This document shows, piece by piece, positions 43,343-54,978 of a stretch of 64,000 bases of DNA. The stretch's first letter is position 1. Each line of letters starts with the position of its first letter. The notes beneath the pieces were generated by a model, which saw only the letters and a program-made list of their open reading frames with translations, was not told the DNA's origin and ran no database searches. Made by a program: the position numbers and the translations under genes. The stretch comes from Aradus depressus (Eukaryota > Arthropoda > Insecta > Hemiptera > Aradidae): NCBI GenBank assembly GCA_963662175.1, contig OY759214.1, forward strand, positions 9,734,001 to 9,798,000, given 5' to 3'.

Positions 43343-43867
43343 AAATGTTGTTTGTTCCAACGGTTCTTCTCTCAAATTTCTTGTTTTGTTACCTTTAGAC
43401 CTATGTTATAATATTTAACATTTATCACTAGTTTTTCTTTAAATGACTTTTTCATAATCGGGTTTATTGTTCATTTTTTATTATCTAGTTATTTTTTTAA
43501 ATAATTCAAAAATGGTTGATCAGTAAACAGGAGTTAACAAAGTCAAATGAAATGGTCCAATGATTGATAATAATAGTTAACGAGCTGTGATTACTGTGAC
43601 GATATTATTATCAACAGTGATTATCTACTTGAAGGGATCAACAACAGATGTCACTGATTTCAAACAGTTATTGTGACTGTGTCACGGTGATCTCATATCA
43701 ATTGTATTCAATTGATGCTGATCAGTACCTAATAAGGTTCAAGTTAATTCTGTCTGTCAACTAGCTCAGGGTACCATTGTCAAAACATTCATATCAAGCA
43801 ACAATACATAATTTTGCCTGAAAAAGTCAAATTATCAAGAAATTTTCTTTGTCAAAAGAAAAATACG
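43343..43867. other. No recognisable feature
   Basis: AT-rich, with no supported gene. Confidence 0.4.
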
Positions 43868-44338
43868 TGATATGGCCATTACAGGACTTTCTTATATCAA
43901 CCACGTTTACAGACCACTCTCTCTCTCCCCCTCCCCCTTCTAACCATTTTCGAGTAAGTCTAAAATATGTGTTTCAAAACTACATTTCAGTATGATTTTC
44001 GGCATATATCTCAAAAACCGGACCACCAACAAAAAATTGTATCTCACATAAAATATATATTTCAGTGTTCTCTACAACTATTACTAACAAATATTTTTGA
44101 TTAGTTCATAAACATAAGCGGTGACTTTAGAATGTACTCAAGCCCCGGAATAAAGTGGCCTCAATTTTCGTTCGATTTCAGCCAACATATATTCAGATCT
44201 AAGTTAGCACATGTGACCCCTTCATTGAAAATTTCAAGTTGATAGCTTCAATCGTTTTTGCGGTAGAGTGCTTACAACTTCCGAACTCGGATTTTTGCCG
44301 AATACAATACTTCCTTCTACTATAGCAAAAGAAAGTAA
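43868..44338 (+). repeat. Rep-C copy
   Basis: The head (atggccattacaggactttc) plus core (gattttcggcatatatctca, tttttgattagttcataaac) and the end (agcaaaagaaagta). The hairpin segment is deleted. Confidence 0.75.
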
Positions 44339-44561
44339 ACATTTACAATTACTAATGAACAATATTGGATTGATAGACTAAAATTCTGAAATTTCAGTTG
44401 GTGCTAAATATTCTCACTGTGGTATTCCACAAAATGTGGTTTTATTCACAATATGCACCCTTATGTTTGTCAATGACACTTTTCTTGATGCGAACGAACT
44501 TTGTGTACTCTGCTTAAACTTACGACAGACGATAATAAAGTTTCAGTTAGTAGCGTGTTAG

Positions 44562-44831
44562 TAAGTTCGGTCAGAAATTCTATAGTGAGTGTTCAACGGA
44601 ATTTCATATTTTCCGACGACCCCTGGTTCAAAAAAAAAAATGAAATGACCATATTGACACAAACTTTAGTATGAAGATTCAGAAGCCCCTTAGTAACTAA
44701 ACTATTGATTTTTAGTCCAAATTGATTTATTTTTATTATTGATTATTTTTAGTAATAGATTAATTCGGGCTGGGGAAGTAGAATGACGATGGTCCACCAA
44801 CGACCCCCCCCCCCCCCCCCCCCCCCCCCCC
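44562..44831 (+). repeat. Rep-A copy ending in a C-run
   Basis: ttcggtcagaaattctatag, tatgaagattcagaagcccc, ggggaagtagaatgacgatg and caccaacga, then a C-homopolymer of about 29. Confidence 0.75.
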
Positions 44832-44872
44832 TTTATGCGTATATTTGACAATATATATTAGTTTAGGTCTCA

Positions 44873-45215
44873 ATGGTTAGGTTTTATGACTCATGCCCGG
44901 GCTTTGACAACGAGGTCATATCGCCTACTACCAAAGCGCTCTTTCGTCACTCTGGTGGACATGAGCCCGACTCTACTAAGGGAGTCCTAAATTTTGCCTA
45001 CCCTAAATTTTTATTCACCTAGGGCAGGGGTCTTTAACGAGTACCTGACATCGTACAGGCTCGGAACCATCGCTTAACGTCCCATCCGAAGGACGGCATG
45101 CTTAAATTTATTTTACCTCCCAGATAAAATAAACTAAGGGCCTCGGTCGGGTTACGAACCCACGACCTTGAGCTCAGAAGTCAAGCACGCATACCACTGA
45201 GCTACCGGCGCCCTC
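44873..45215 (-). mobile_element. SINE-1, full length with target duplication
   Basis: Complete head, body and ggttagg tail on the minus strand. gtttaggtctca lies on both sides (44861-44872 and 45216-45227), a 12-bp target duplication. Confidence 0.95.
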
Positions 45216-45330
45216 GTTTAGGTCTCATATAGTTGTGTTCCAAACATGGAATATTACATAATAATAATAATTATTATTTTCCACACTAAATATAACATCC
45301 AAATAACTTCTACAGGTTACAAGTTAGTTA

Positions 45331-45535
45331 TTATGACATGCCCGGGCTTTAACTACGAAGTCACATCGCCCCACTACCAGAGCGACGAAAGAGCACGTCA
45401 CTCTACTGTGGGAATCCTAAATTTTGCCTATCTAGGTTTACTGACAGTAATGGTTTTTTACCTCGCAGATAGAATAAACTCAGGGCTTAGGCTAGGATTC
45501 GAACCCACAATCTTGAGCTCAGTAGGCTAGCACGC
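45331..45535 (-). mobile_element. SINE-1 copy, internally deleted
   Basis: tgcccgggctttaactacga, gtgggaatcctaaattttgc and attcgaacccacaatcttga are SINE-1 parts with the centre missing. Confidence 0.85.
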
Positions 45536-46092
45536 TATTTCTGCAGGCTATTAAACGGCCTTTAAGTAAATCTCAGAATATATTATCCAACAATTTCTTC
45601 TTTCAATTCTTATGAATATCGCACTTATACCTTCTATTATGGGCTACCTTTCACCTTACGATCTCGAATAATACTCGAAATACTAATAGACTTGTGTGGT
45701 GGCGATAAGAGTATGAGGAAGTCAGGAAGACTAAGAGTAAGAAGGGCTTAACGTCCTCGTTATTTAGAGTCTCTTGCTTTAATACAGTGCGGTTATTTAG
45801 AGTCGGCTGGTTCCATTACCTTCAGACACACAGACTCCAAAACCGAGCTTGATGTAACTTAAACAAAAGCCCAAGATAAGACCCAAACTTAATTAACTTA
45901 ACAAGCAAGTTAAGAAAGGTTCAACTCACAGCTCAGGGCTCATCATTGTTAAGGTGACATCCTCGTTTTGCGTTTTGTGTGAAGTGGCCTCCCAGCTAAT
46001 GTACAAAAGGGGGCAACTCACTCCCTGACAACCCACTTCTTCAGATAACCACTTTTTGTGTTCAGATTTTATATAGAATCGAGTTTGGGGGT
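45536..46092. other. No recognisable feature
   Basis: No supported gene or repeat. Confidence 0.4.
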
Positions 46093-46310
46093 ATAGAGGG
46101 TAGCATGCTTGCCTATAGGTCTAAAGGTAGCGGGTACAGCCAATAGGTTCTTCATCTGCACGGCAAGGGAGCCTACTGGGCTCAAGATCGCGGGTTCCAA
46201 CGTAAGCCGATGGTCCCGAGCCTTAACGATGTCAGGTACACGACCTTAGGTAGGCAAAATGTAAGGCTCCCACTTCGTAATTAAAGCCCGGGCATGAGTA
46301 ACAATAACTA
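46093..46310 (+). mobile_element. SINE-1 copy, rearranged head
   Basis: The head region appears duplicated or scrambled, and is followed by cgatggtcccgagcctta and the tail aaagcccgggcatgagtaac. Confidence 0.75.
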
Positions 46311-46367
46311 AAAGGATCTGAAAGAAATATGCTCATTTGGTTGAAAAACGGAAATCGGATTGAAAAT

Positions 46368-46540
46368 CGACTTATTGAATCCTCATAAAATTTCGTCTCG
46401 ATATGTCATTACTCAGATTATACACACATAAATTTTCATGTAGGTATTCTTTTTCTTTTTTAATTTATGAAATCTGATGTTCGAGAAATTACATTCCAGT
46501 AAAAACTCAACATTTCTGACAGATTATATATTTTTTTACT
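46368..46540 (-). repeat. Rep-A fragment
   Basis: gaatcctcataaaatttcgt, acattccagtaaaaactcaa and tctgacagattatat. Confidence 0.6.
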
Positions 46541-46626
46541 GTGACAAATATTATTTATTACTGTGAACAAAACAATTTAAGATAAATGTGAAGTTCCAAT
46601 AATCCAACATTTGACAAATTTACCCT

Positions 46627-46800
46627 GAGAGGTGGCCTCGATAGTTAAGTGGTTAATGTGACTGTCTACACTGCTGAAGAGGAAGTTGGTCCATTAGACT
46701 GTTTACTGGAGAATGAAAACTGGGCTGTTAAGCGGTCTGATGGGCTCGTTACTATTCTGAGAGGTAACGTACCTTAGTGATTTGAAGTAGGTACCTCAAG
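46627..46800 (+). mobile_element. Possible tRNA-derived repeat
   Basis: gaggtggcctcgatagttaa plus gtggttaatgtgactg resembles an A-box-bearing tRNA 5' half. No clear B box follows, so a SINE head relic is only a guess. Confidence 0.3.
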
Positions 46801-46886
46801 CCAGGCTTGAGACGTTAAGTTACTCAATATGGTTATTGTCAAATAAAATTAATAAAAATTATTTTATTTTATTGGAAACTAAATGG

Positions 46887-47682
46887 AATAATTTCTTTTG
46901 GAAAAGTATATTGTCGATGATTCACTGACTTTTTACTCCCCCAGGTACTACCTAGTATAGGGGAAGTTATTTAATCCGTCTCTATGTTGAGTTTTTCTCC
47001 CAATTCCATGTATTTGTGTGTCCTGAACAAGACAACTCCCGATAGAATACATGTATCGACAAGAAATTTTATATATGAATCCAGAACGCGTCAACACCTA
47101 TTGTTTTTCACACAAATCGGTCAAAAGGAGAGGGGGAATTAGGGAAGAAGCTTGACTCAAAATGTCTAATAACTGCTACTGTAAAGAATATATATTGACA
47201 CTAAATTTCATATGTGATTTAAGAATGAGGGGGCTCAAAGCATTAAGCCCAATAACTGTCGGTGTAATGAATATATCGACATGAAATTACATATATAAAG
47301 TCAAAACCCAATGAGAACATAACCTGTCAAATTTCAGCGATATCGGTTGATGGGAAGGGGGGGGGGGGGGGGGGGGGGGTTCAGGGGAGAAGGCTCAACT
47401 CAAAAACCCCAATATAACCGCCAATGTAATGAATTATCGACACATAGGGGCTCTTTAATCCTCATACTAAATTTTGTAAGTCAACTGTTCAATATTAGCT
47501 AGTTGATTGATTCATTCGTTCTTGGGGACTGTACATTCCTGTTGATTCACCGACATTTTTTTTTTTCATTTATGGAATCAAGGGTTTGGAAAATAAGAAA
47601 TTCCGGTGAAAACTCCACATCGAATTTCTGACCGATTACAAACCTTCCCCTATACTTCGAACAGCTGAGCAAGTAAAAAAAA
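46887..47682. repeat. Rep-A cluster forming a large foldback
   Basis: A 3' end fragment (46887-46935, +) is followed by an almost complete plus copy (46951-47557, from agtataggggaagttattta to gttgattcaccgacattttt). This is joined at a T-run to the 5' part of a minus copy (47565-47682, ending ccttcccctatacttcgaac). The two outer 5' ends are inverted, so the unit can fold back. A G-run of about 27 lies at 47358-47384 in the usual G-rich module position. Confidence 0.8.
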
Positions 47683-48130
47683 AAAAGATAAATTAATAGC
47701 CTATTTCAGACACTTTATTTTTTTTTCGGATGGGGGGGGATTTGAATGAAGTTGTTTGCCCTTTTAAAAAAAATGACTTCAATTAATTTCCCTGATTTAT
47801 TTCCCTATATTTTCCCCTCCTTGTTCTCTTTAGTAATATATATTTAAATTCAATCGTTTTGTTCTTATTTTATTTCTATAAAGAGTATATTATTGCTATA
47901 ATAATTCTTTCTTCTTTATACATTTTTCATAGCTGTGTCAGTTTTACTAAATTTCATAAATGAACGTACTGACATCTCAAGTCCAAACAGGAATTTTTTT
48001 TTTTAAAAACTTCATGACCTCAATGGTGTCTTTGTCCTCGAATTAGCTAAGCCCGGGTACAAAAAAAAAATTTAACTTCTTTAGTGTATCCACAATAATC
48101 TAGTCCGTGCCTCCCTTCTATCACACTACC
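47683..48130. other. No recognisable feature
   Basis: AT-rich, with A- and T-runs and no supported gene. Confidence 0.4.
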
Positions 48131-48188
48131 CCGAACGACGCCCAATGGCCTAGAGACCTTCTCAGATCAGGCAGTAACAATGATTAGT
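48131..48188 (+). repeat. Left arm of a 55-bp inverted pair
   Basis: cgaacgacgcccaatggcct then agagaccttctcagatcagg is the near-exact inverse of 49965-50021. Confidence 0.85.
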
Positions 48189-48195
48189 CATAAGT

Positions 48196-49055
48196 GGGGC
48201 TGTGATTTGTATGCAATAAAAACAGCGAAATATGCACATATATATGCAAATATATTTGAAAAAATGTGCAATTAAAAACTAAAAAATATGCGAATGGCTG
48301 CAAAGGAAAAAATGTACCTATAGAATAAAATAAACTACAGAAGTGATAGAAAATCTTTACAAACATAAAATTTATTAAATAAAAAATATACTAGCAAAAA
48401 AATAAAGTAAAAAATATACGGATATAAAAAATTATTTGAACAGAGAAAACTTAATCGTCTAAAAAACTGTAACAATTACACAATAACTTTTTTTTAATTT
48501 TCAAACAAAAAGGATCGCCTGTCTGGTCTCAAAATTGATTTGTATCGGCTGAATGAGCGCTCCACATCAATTGAAGTAACTGGCGCATAATTGAAAACCC
48601 CAATATCCATTGGGGTCAATTCCACCCCTGACTCTTCGCTCACCAACTCCACTTCTTTTCACCCAAACGTATAAAACAGAACTGAGTTCCTGGAATGCAC
48701 TCATTTCAATAAAAGGCCCGTACACCTGGCCAAACAGAAGCAAACTTAGTGGGAACAAATTGGAAAAAAGTGGTATTAATTTTTATTAATCGTCAGTTTA
48801 CAAAAAAAAAATTAAAATAGGTATGCATCTACTTTATAGAGTCTATCTATCCTTGAGCTGCCGAAAAAACTCAAAAATATGAATAAAAATATGCGAATAA
48901 GTTTCAGATATACAAAAATATTTATTTTTAGCGATATATGCAAAATAAAAGTAGCTTAAATTGATTCTATATGGGCAAAAACATAAAGATAATGTTTAAA
49001 CAGGATGCTGAAGTTAATAGAAAAAAATATGTAAATGCATATAAATGACAGCCCC
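48196..49055 (-). pseudogene. hAT transposon relic
   Basis: Ends ggggctgtgatttgtatgca and its inverse tgcatataaatgacagcccc form 20-bp TIRs with two mismatches. On the minus strand near 48590-48510 the reading VTSIDVERSFSRYKSILRPD followed by RRSFLFEN is the hallmark hAT C-terminal dimerisation segment. The rest of the transposase is eroded or deleted. Repeated atatgcaaat/aaatatgcg words fill the subterminal regions. No clean 8-bp target duplication was found; the right boundary abuts Rep-A and could be off by a few bases. Confidence 0.7.
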
Positions 49056-49110
49056 CTACTAATAAGTAAACTATTGAATATTAGCAGAAGTACATTGCCG
49101 GTGATTCGCC
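49056..49110 (+). repeat. Rep-A fragment, internally deleted
   Basis: actattgaatattagcagaa then gtacattgccggtgattcgc are two 3' end words joined by a deletion. Confidence 0.7.
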
Positions 49111-49664
49111 TCTTGCCTAGGAAGTGTCACCATCGGGTGATTGCTATCCTCTTCACATTTTGACATTGTCATTTTCTCTCTCAGCACACATTTGCTTGTT
49201 GTGTATAAATTTTTATACAGTTGTAATTGTCTGTTAATTTTAGAAAATATATAAAAATAAAATATATTTAAAGGTACTATTTTTCCAAATCTTCTTTTCT
49301 CTAGTTTTAGGGAGGGGGGGAGGTAATTAGTTATTTCATGATCAAACCTCTCTCATTAGTAGTTTTAGAGAGATTTTGAATTTATTTCTTCATTCTCATC
49401 CATACCTTGAGAGAAGGACTAGAGAGCAATAATTTGCTTTCTGGAGCTCCCTATGGAAGGTCTGAAAGGAATCCTTCATGGAACTTGTTGGCAGGGAAGT
49501 TAGAGCAGACATCCTGGGAAATGAAAGTCTGCATTCTTGTCCATACAGACTTGATACTGTCCAAACTTTAAATTAACTTCATTTCTTAGAGAAGTAAACA
49601 CAGGTCAACTTTTTGTAAGGCCTCTATCGGGGGACTTAGCATGTTTTTGTAACCAATTAAAAAA
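49111..49664. other. No recognisable feature
   Basis: No supported gene. Confidence 0.4.
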
Positions 49665-49822
49665 AGTAGTCGGTGAATCACCGACAATATACTTCCCCAC
49701 AACGAATTAATCAATTAACTTTTCGCTTCCCCTCCAAAAACAGTCGATCGTTTGCTCTAATATTCAACAGTTGACTTACAAAGAGGCTCCTAAATCCTCA
49801 TACTAAATTTTGTGTCTAAATG
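49665..49822 (-). repeat. Rep-A 3' end
   Basis: The perfect palindrome-like gtcggtgaatcaccgac, then acttcccc, gaattaatcaattaactttt and caacagttgacttacaaaga. Confidence 0.85.
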
Positions 49823-49964
49823 CGCGTTTATTACCTCTATATTTTTTAAAATTTATAGATATTTACAACAGTATAAAATATATACACAACAAGCAATTGT
49901 GCTAAGAGAAAAATGACCCAGTGGTGATTATCCGTAGACAATGAGTTGCACTCACTTATATAAA

Positions 49965-50021
49965 ACTAATCACTGTCACTGCCTGATCTGAGAAGGTCTC
50001 TAGGCCATTGGCGTCGTTCGG
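49965..50021 (-). repeat. Right arm of a 55-bp inverted pair
   Basis: actaatcactgtcactgcct ... ggcgtcgttcg is the inverse of 48131-48188. Confidence 0.85.
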
Positions 50022-50576
50022 GGAAATACAATACCAAAGAAGAACTTTCAGTTCAGACTGTACTTTCGTGCTAAATACCACTACAATTCAAATAATATTC
50101 CAATCTGCAAAAACGTTATTTGCACTGTTCTGATCCAAAATCTGAATTTTTGCCAGCCAAAGTATCTTATATGCACAGTTCTGAGCCAGGATAGGTAGGT
50201 ACTGTCTCACAAGGTCTCAAGGCCCCCCACCCTATTGAGATTGGAGGATACAGGTGGTATCATCAGGAGTTGGACAGCCCTTGGCAAACTACCTCACTTT
50301 ATCAACCTGGGACATCTCTCATCTTGTAACTCTACACACAACCCATGTTTTTGGAACCGACCTAAGAATGCCTTGTTCTCCAGTCAGGGGGTGGCGTTTG
50401 AGGAGAGTAGGAAATTCCTATGCCACTTCTTATTACTGAATTGTATAACTTTCGACCATTGAAAAATTTAATGGGATTTTGTTAGTTTCCTAACTCATTC
50501 GGTGAATCTTAGGATGCTTTATTTTCATTCGGGTTATTCAAAAATGTTACATAAGAAATGAAACAAACAATAAAAT
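50022..50576. other. No recognisable feature
   Basis: Two overlapping short plus frames (50235-50462) are not recognisable. Confidence 0.4.
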
Positions 50577-50585
50577 AAAACATAT

Positions 50586-50798
50586 ATATATATATTTTTT
50601 TTTGGCCTTATGTACGATACATAGACATATTAGCCATGTCACTGTGTTATCTAATTATTTACGACATCTATGGCCCCGGGAGGGAGTTCTATCTACGAAA
50701 TAAAACTCACTCCCGGACGGGATTCGAACCCGCAAACCATGGTGAGACCATGCGACCAAAACCCTACGCTCTAGCCCGCACGGCCACCATAGCCCCCT
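50586..50798 (-). mobile_element. SINE-2, a second tRNA-derived SINE
   Basis: On the minus strand the head reads gctatggtggccgtgcgggc then tagagcg (Leu/Ser-tRNA-like A box), and gcgggttcgaatcccg gives a perfect B box. The body contains ggagtgagttttatttcgta and the tail is A-rich. aaa(a/g)catat flanks the unit at 50577-50585 and 50799-50807, a possible 9-bp target duplication. Confidence 0.75.
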
Positions 50799-50814
50799 AA
50801 AGCATATTTCTTCT

Positions 50815-51360
50815 CTTACTTATCAATCATACGACACCAATAATATAGCTGTTATTATCATCTATACAGAACAAATGAAAGGTAACATGGATAACCACCA
50901 CGAAGGTTATCCAACTCAACAAATTGAAATTGGAATCTAATTTCTTAATTATCGTTCATCCAACACCAATAACGCCCATACAGCACAAAAGAAGGATAAA
51001 ATATCTTAACATGGATACCCACCTGGAAGGTTACACAATACACCCCATATTATTTCTTAATTATCTTTCATATGACACCAATATCGACTGAAAGGTTACA
51101 CAATAAAATTAAAAAGTTGAAATTTGAAGGAATCGCATTTAATTATCGTTCATATGACACCAATATCGACTATACAGAAGAAAGGTAACACATCCCAACT
51201 TGGATAACCACCTAGAAGGTTTCACAATAAAACTCCATGTCATTTCTTAACTATCATTCATATAGTTCGTATATGAAAGCAATAAAATAACCTCAGATAA
51301 CCACCTAGAAGGTTACACTACAACCCCATTTTGTATAATTTGAATGATATCAATATTGAT
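50815..51360. repeat. Degenerate long-period tandem repeat
   Basis: ggataaccacctagaaggtt and ttaattatcgttcatatgac words recur at roughly 100-120-bp intervals with many indels (about five units). Confidence 0.7.
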
Positions 51361-51362
51361 AT

Positions 51363-51530
51363 TAGGAAAGCAAGGGTAGACCCCGCTTACATTGGCTGGA
51401 GAACGACCTCAGAACGATGGATGTGAGAAGATGAAGACGACAGGCCGAGGATAGAGAAGAATGGCGGAAGATCGTTGCGGAAACCCAGGTTCTACAAGGA
51501 CCGTAGCGCCAGGGAAAGTAATGGAATAGT
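51363..51530 (+). pseudogene. LINE ORF2 C-terminal fragment
   Basis: The plus strand reads WLENDLRTMDVRRWRRQAED followed by REEWRKIVAETQVLQGP and a stop. The W..DL...GVR.WRR.A.DR..WR pattern is typical of the last residues of endonuclease/RT proteins from non-LTR retrotransposons. Only the tail remains. Confidence 0.7.
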
Positions 51531-52014
51531 AAAAACACAAGCTAGCGAATCGTTAAGAAATCATGAGAGTACACAGTGTATACTAAAGGACTACTGAATA
51601 TTAAAACTGGTCGTCAGTGTCAATTGTGTTCTTGTATAGGCCACTTCACCTTGGGACGTCTTCTACAAGAGGCCTTCTGAAGAGATGACCAGAAAGATGA
51701 ATAAATAAAATCCATCTAAGAAGCCAGAGACCACAATGACGCACAGAGGCTGGTCACTCTTCACATTACCCGGTCCCTCTATCACAATGATCCCATCCTT
51801 ATCATCCTCCCCCCCCCCCCCTCCCCCACTCCTAACTCCATCTCATAATACACGGCTCTTTTTCAAATATATCATCCCCTAAGCTACCACTTGAGAAGAT
51901 TTCTATAGAGAAAATGACCCTCCCAGTGGAGAAGGGCCTAGCTGTACCGTATTCAATACAGTTTTTTAAATCTAATTCCATTAACTTCACTTGATATTTA
52001 TATAGAGTATACGT
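51531..52014. other. Unassigned, with a C-rich tract
   Basis: No supported gene. A C-rich run lies at about 51808-51829. Confidence 0.4.
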
Positions 52015-52019
52015 CAGAA

Positions 52020-52292
52020 ATTTTACTCCCCTGCGATATGAAGTATAGAGCAAGTTATGTAATCCGTCGAAATACAATGCCGAGTTTTCAATGGAATTTC
52101 ATGTTTTCTGACTACTAAATTCCAAATATGAACAAAAATAATTTCAGTCTGTCTTCGAACACGATAGAACGAATGTATCGACACGAAATTTTATACGTGA
52201 ATCCACAATCTTCTAACGACAACACCTAGTTTATTTCAGCCAAATCGACCAAAGGGAAGGTGGATTAAGGGGGAGGCTTAACATAAAAACGT
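52020..52292 (+). repeat. Rep-A copy, 5' part
   Basis: actcccctgcgatatgaagt, atgtaatccgtcgaa and two modules. Confidence 0.75.
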
Positions 52293-52361
52293 ATGTTTCG
52301 TAATCTTTCTTAGTAGGATTCAGTCGTATGTATTGTGTACCTACTTGTTTATCTCTTTTTT

Positions 52362-52390
52362 TAATATTTTTTTTTTTTTTTTTTTTTTTT
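52362..52390. repeat. T-homopolymer
   Basis: A run of about 29 T; possibly the tail of a minus-strand retroposed sequence. Confidence 0.8.
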
Positions 52391-52545
52391 CAATTTTCCA
52401 TTGTAACGGTCTATAACAAGGGGCATAAAAATATCATTTAAAAACCTAAAATAATAAGCATTTGTATAAATTAAGAAATACAAAAAAAGATTGAGAAGAC
52501 TTGGGCAGGGACGGAGTGGGGAGGCAGAGGAGTCTCTGGTCGCCG

Positions 52546-53050
52546 CACAGTGTGAAATTTATGAGTTTTGATTTTCAAAATTCGAGCCCCCGCTCAATTT
52601 TTGATCAATTTGAATGAAACTAGGTGCTAAATATATGTGAAAGCTGGCTTTTTATCAGATAACTATGGGTTTCTCAATCAAGGTATTACATGCCAATTGA
52701 CAGCTGCAAAAAACCCCGCGAAAATTTTTAAAAAATTTAATTTTTTTTGTCTATGTTTTATTAACGGATTTTTACAACATAAATGAATGTTTTTTGGGTC
52801 GCTGATTACGAATTCAATATTTATTTTAGCCAAATGTAGTCCTAATGTTGTCATTTTGACCTAAAGTGGTCCAAATTCAATATATTGGCCATTTTTGCCA
52901 CTGGCATATAATACCTTGATTGTGAAACCCGCAGTTATCTGATAAAAACCAGCTTTCACATATATTTTGCTCTTAGTTTCATCCAAATTGATCAGAAATT
53001 GAGCAGGGGCTCGAATTTTGAAAATCAAAACTCATAAATTTCACACTATG
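52546..53050. mobile_element. Foldback element with about 170-bp TIRs
   Basis: cacagtgtgaaatttatgag then ttttgattttcaaaattcga at the left is inverted at the right, ending cataaatttcacactatg. Arms of about 170 bp surround a 150-bp centre. CGCCG occurs on both sides (52541-52545 and 53051-53055), a possible 5-bp target duplication. The right flank is the head of a SINE-1. It is non-coding. Confidence 0.85.
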
Positions 53051-53304
53051 CGCCGGGGATTCTGCTCACTGAGCTCAAGATCGAAACGCCGTCCTTCAGA
53101 TAGAACGTTAAACGATTGTTCCGAGCCTTTACGATGTCAAATTCTTGTTAAAGACCCCTTACCCTACGTGAGTAAACCAAGGTAGGCAAAATTTAGAATT
53201 TCCACAGTAGAGTCGGGCTTATGTCCAACTGAGCGACGAAAAAGCGCTCAGATAGTAGGTGATAACATCGTAGTTAAGCCCAGGCATGAATCACAATAAC
53301 TAAC
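53051..53304 (+). mobile_element. SINE-1 copy interrupted at its head by a foldback
   Basis: cgccggggattctgctcact and gagctcaagatcg begin the SINE, which continues to cccaggcatgaatcacaata. The first few head bases lie at or beyond the foldback. Confidence 0.85.
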
Positions 53305-53709
53305 TGTTAAACATATGGTCAAATCGCCTGGAATCCAACTATTACTGACTGCTACTATCGAAGTTACTCAATAACAGTTAAAAAGGTTGATTAGTTACAA
53401 AGATATTACATGTTACCGATTGAATAACTTCCTGTGTGTTTGTTGTACATTCAAGAGCAATTAGAATGAATACATGATAATTGCTGACTCCATGTAAGCC
53501 AACAAGTATATATATTTTGGAGTTAACGGTTAACCGGAAAGACACTTAAGTAGACCAGGCGAGAACTTTCACTTCCGTAATAATTACAGTTCAGCGCCTC
53601 CTGGTCCAACCGCAGGCCAATCTTTAAGAAAGGGGAAAATAGCCTAGTCAGAGGAAGATTTAACGGGGGAAAATGAACAGTTGCCGTCTTGAGCCACTGT
53701 CCGAAAGGA
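53305..53709. other. No recognisable feature
   Basis: No supported gene. Confidence 0.4.
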
Positions 53710-54108
53710 GTCTCGGTGAATCATCGTAAATGTACCTCCCCAGGTCGAATTAATCAATTATATCATTTTCCCTCTTTCTCCAAAGCCAATCGACCGTTTC
53801 ATATTTGACTTACGTTGTGGCATCTGAATCCTCATACTAAATTTTGTGTCGATACGTTCATTACATCAGTAGTTATTAGGAATTTTGTGTTGAGCCCCCC
53901 TCCCCGACGGCTTATTCCGCTGATAATTAATAGGTATCGACCTAATAAGGCTTTGAATTTACATATGAAATTTCCTGTAAATTCATTACAACGGCAATTA
54001 TTACAGTTTTTGTATTAAGCAGCCCCCTAATTCTTTCTTCCTTTTGACCGAGTTGGCTGAAAATTAATAAATGTCGTCCTTAGAGACAACTCTATAAATC
54101 CTTCATAT
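53710..54108 (-). repeat. Rep-A copy
   Basis: ctcggtgaatcatcgtaaat, aattaatcaattatatcatt and three modules in minus orientation. Confidence 0.75.
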
Positions 54109-54116
54109 AACAGTTA

Positions 54117-54368
54117 AGACACTACCAGAGCGCTCTTTCGTCGCTCTGGTGGACATGAGCCCTACTATGGGAGTCCTAAATATTAGATATCCTACATTTG
54201 TATCCACCTTGGATTGGGTTTTTCAACGAGTACTTGACATTATACAGGGTCGAGACTATCGCTTAACGTTCCATCCGAAGGACGGCGTGCTCAAGGCTTC
54301 CCCACCTCCCAGATCAAAAATCTAAGGGCCTCCTGGGCCGGGTTTTAAACGCGCGATCTTGAGTTCAG
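54117..54368 (-). mobile_element. SINE-1 copy
   Basis: accagagcgctctttcgtcg through gggccgggttttaaacgcgc; the tail and outer head are missing. Confidence 0.85.
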
Positions 54369-54978
54369 CCCTTCATACAACATAAAAAATATATATCTGG
54401 AATCTATCCAATTTAAATAAATTCTCTCAATTCTTCACCAGGAATTGCCAGAAAGAAGACAACACAATCTTTGAATGAAGACAGACACAGATTAAATTGG
54501 AAATAAATCCTGAGAGAAATAAAAAAAAGAAAAGAGACTAAGTGTAGAAAAGCGAGCTAGAAAATGGCCCATCCATAAATTAGCTAAAGAAGTACTGTTT
54601 TATCCCCCATTCCACTTACTTTTCTTTAGTTTTCCCCGTTTTAGGGTTCCGTGCCCTAAAAGCCAATAAAAACAGAACCCTTATACATAAGGGCCATAGG
54701 GTCGGTTGTCTGTCTTAGTCTCATAGCTTTCCGACCTTTTGACCATGTCTGGTGGACCTGAGTCCGAAGTGTTGCCAAGCCAGGATAAGGGGTCTTTACG
54801 GAGTAGCTGACATCGCAGAGGTTCGGGTCCGCCATTAAGGATCGGGGCCCCGAACAAGGACCTAACTCACCACCTTTAGCATAATAAGCAAGCATGCTAA
54901 ATCTATGTTATCGGCAAAGTTTTTTCCACCCAAACAGCTGTTTAATTTCACAAAGATCTCTTTAAAAAATAAAAAGAA
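54369..54978. other. Mostly unassigned; possible SINE-1 remnant
   Basis: Around 54748-54850 ggtggacctgagtccgaa, aggggtctttacggagtagc and tgacatcgcagaggttcggg are collinear with a very diverged minus-strand SINE-1. Confidence 0.4.
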
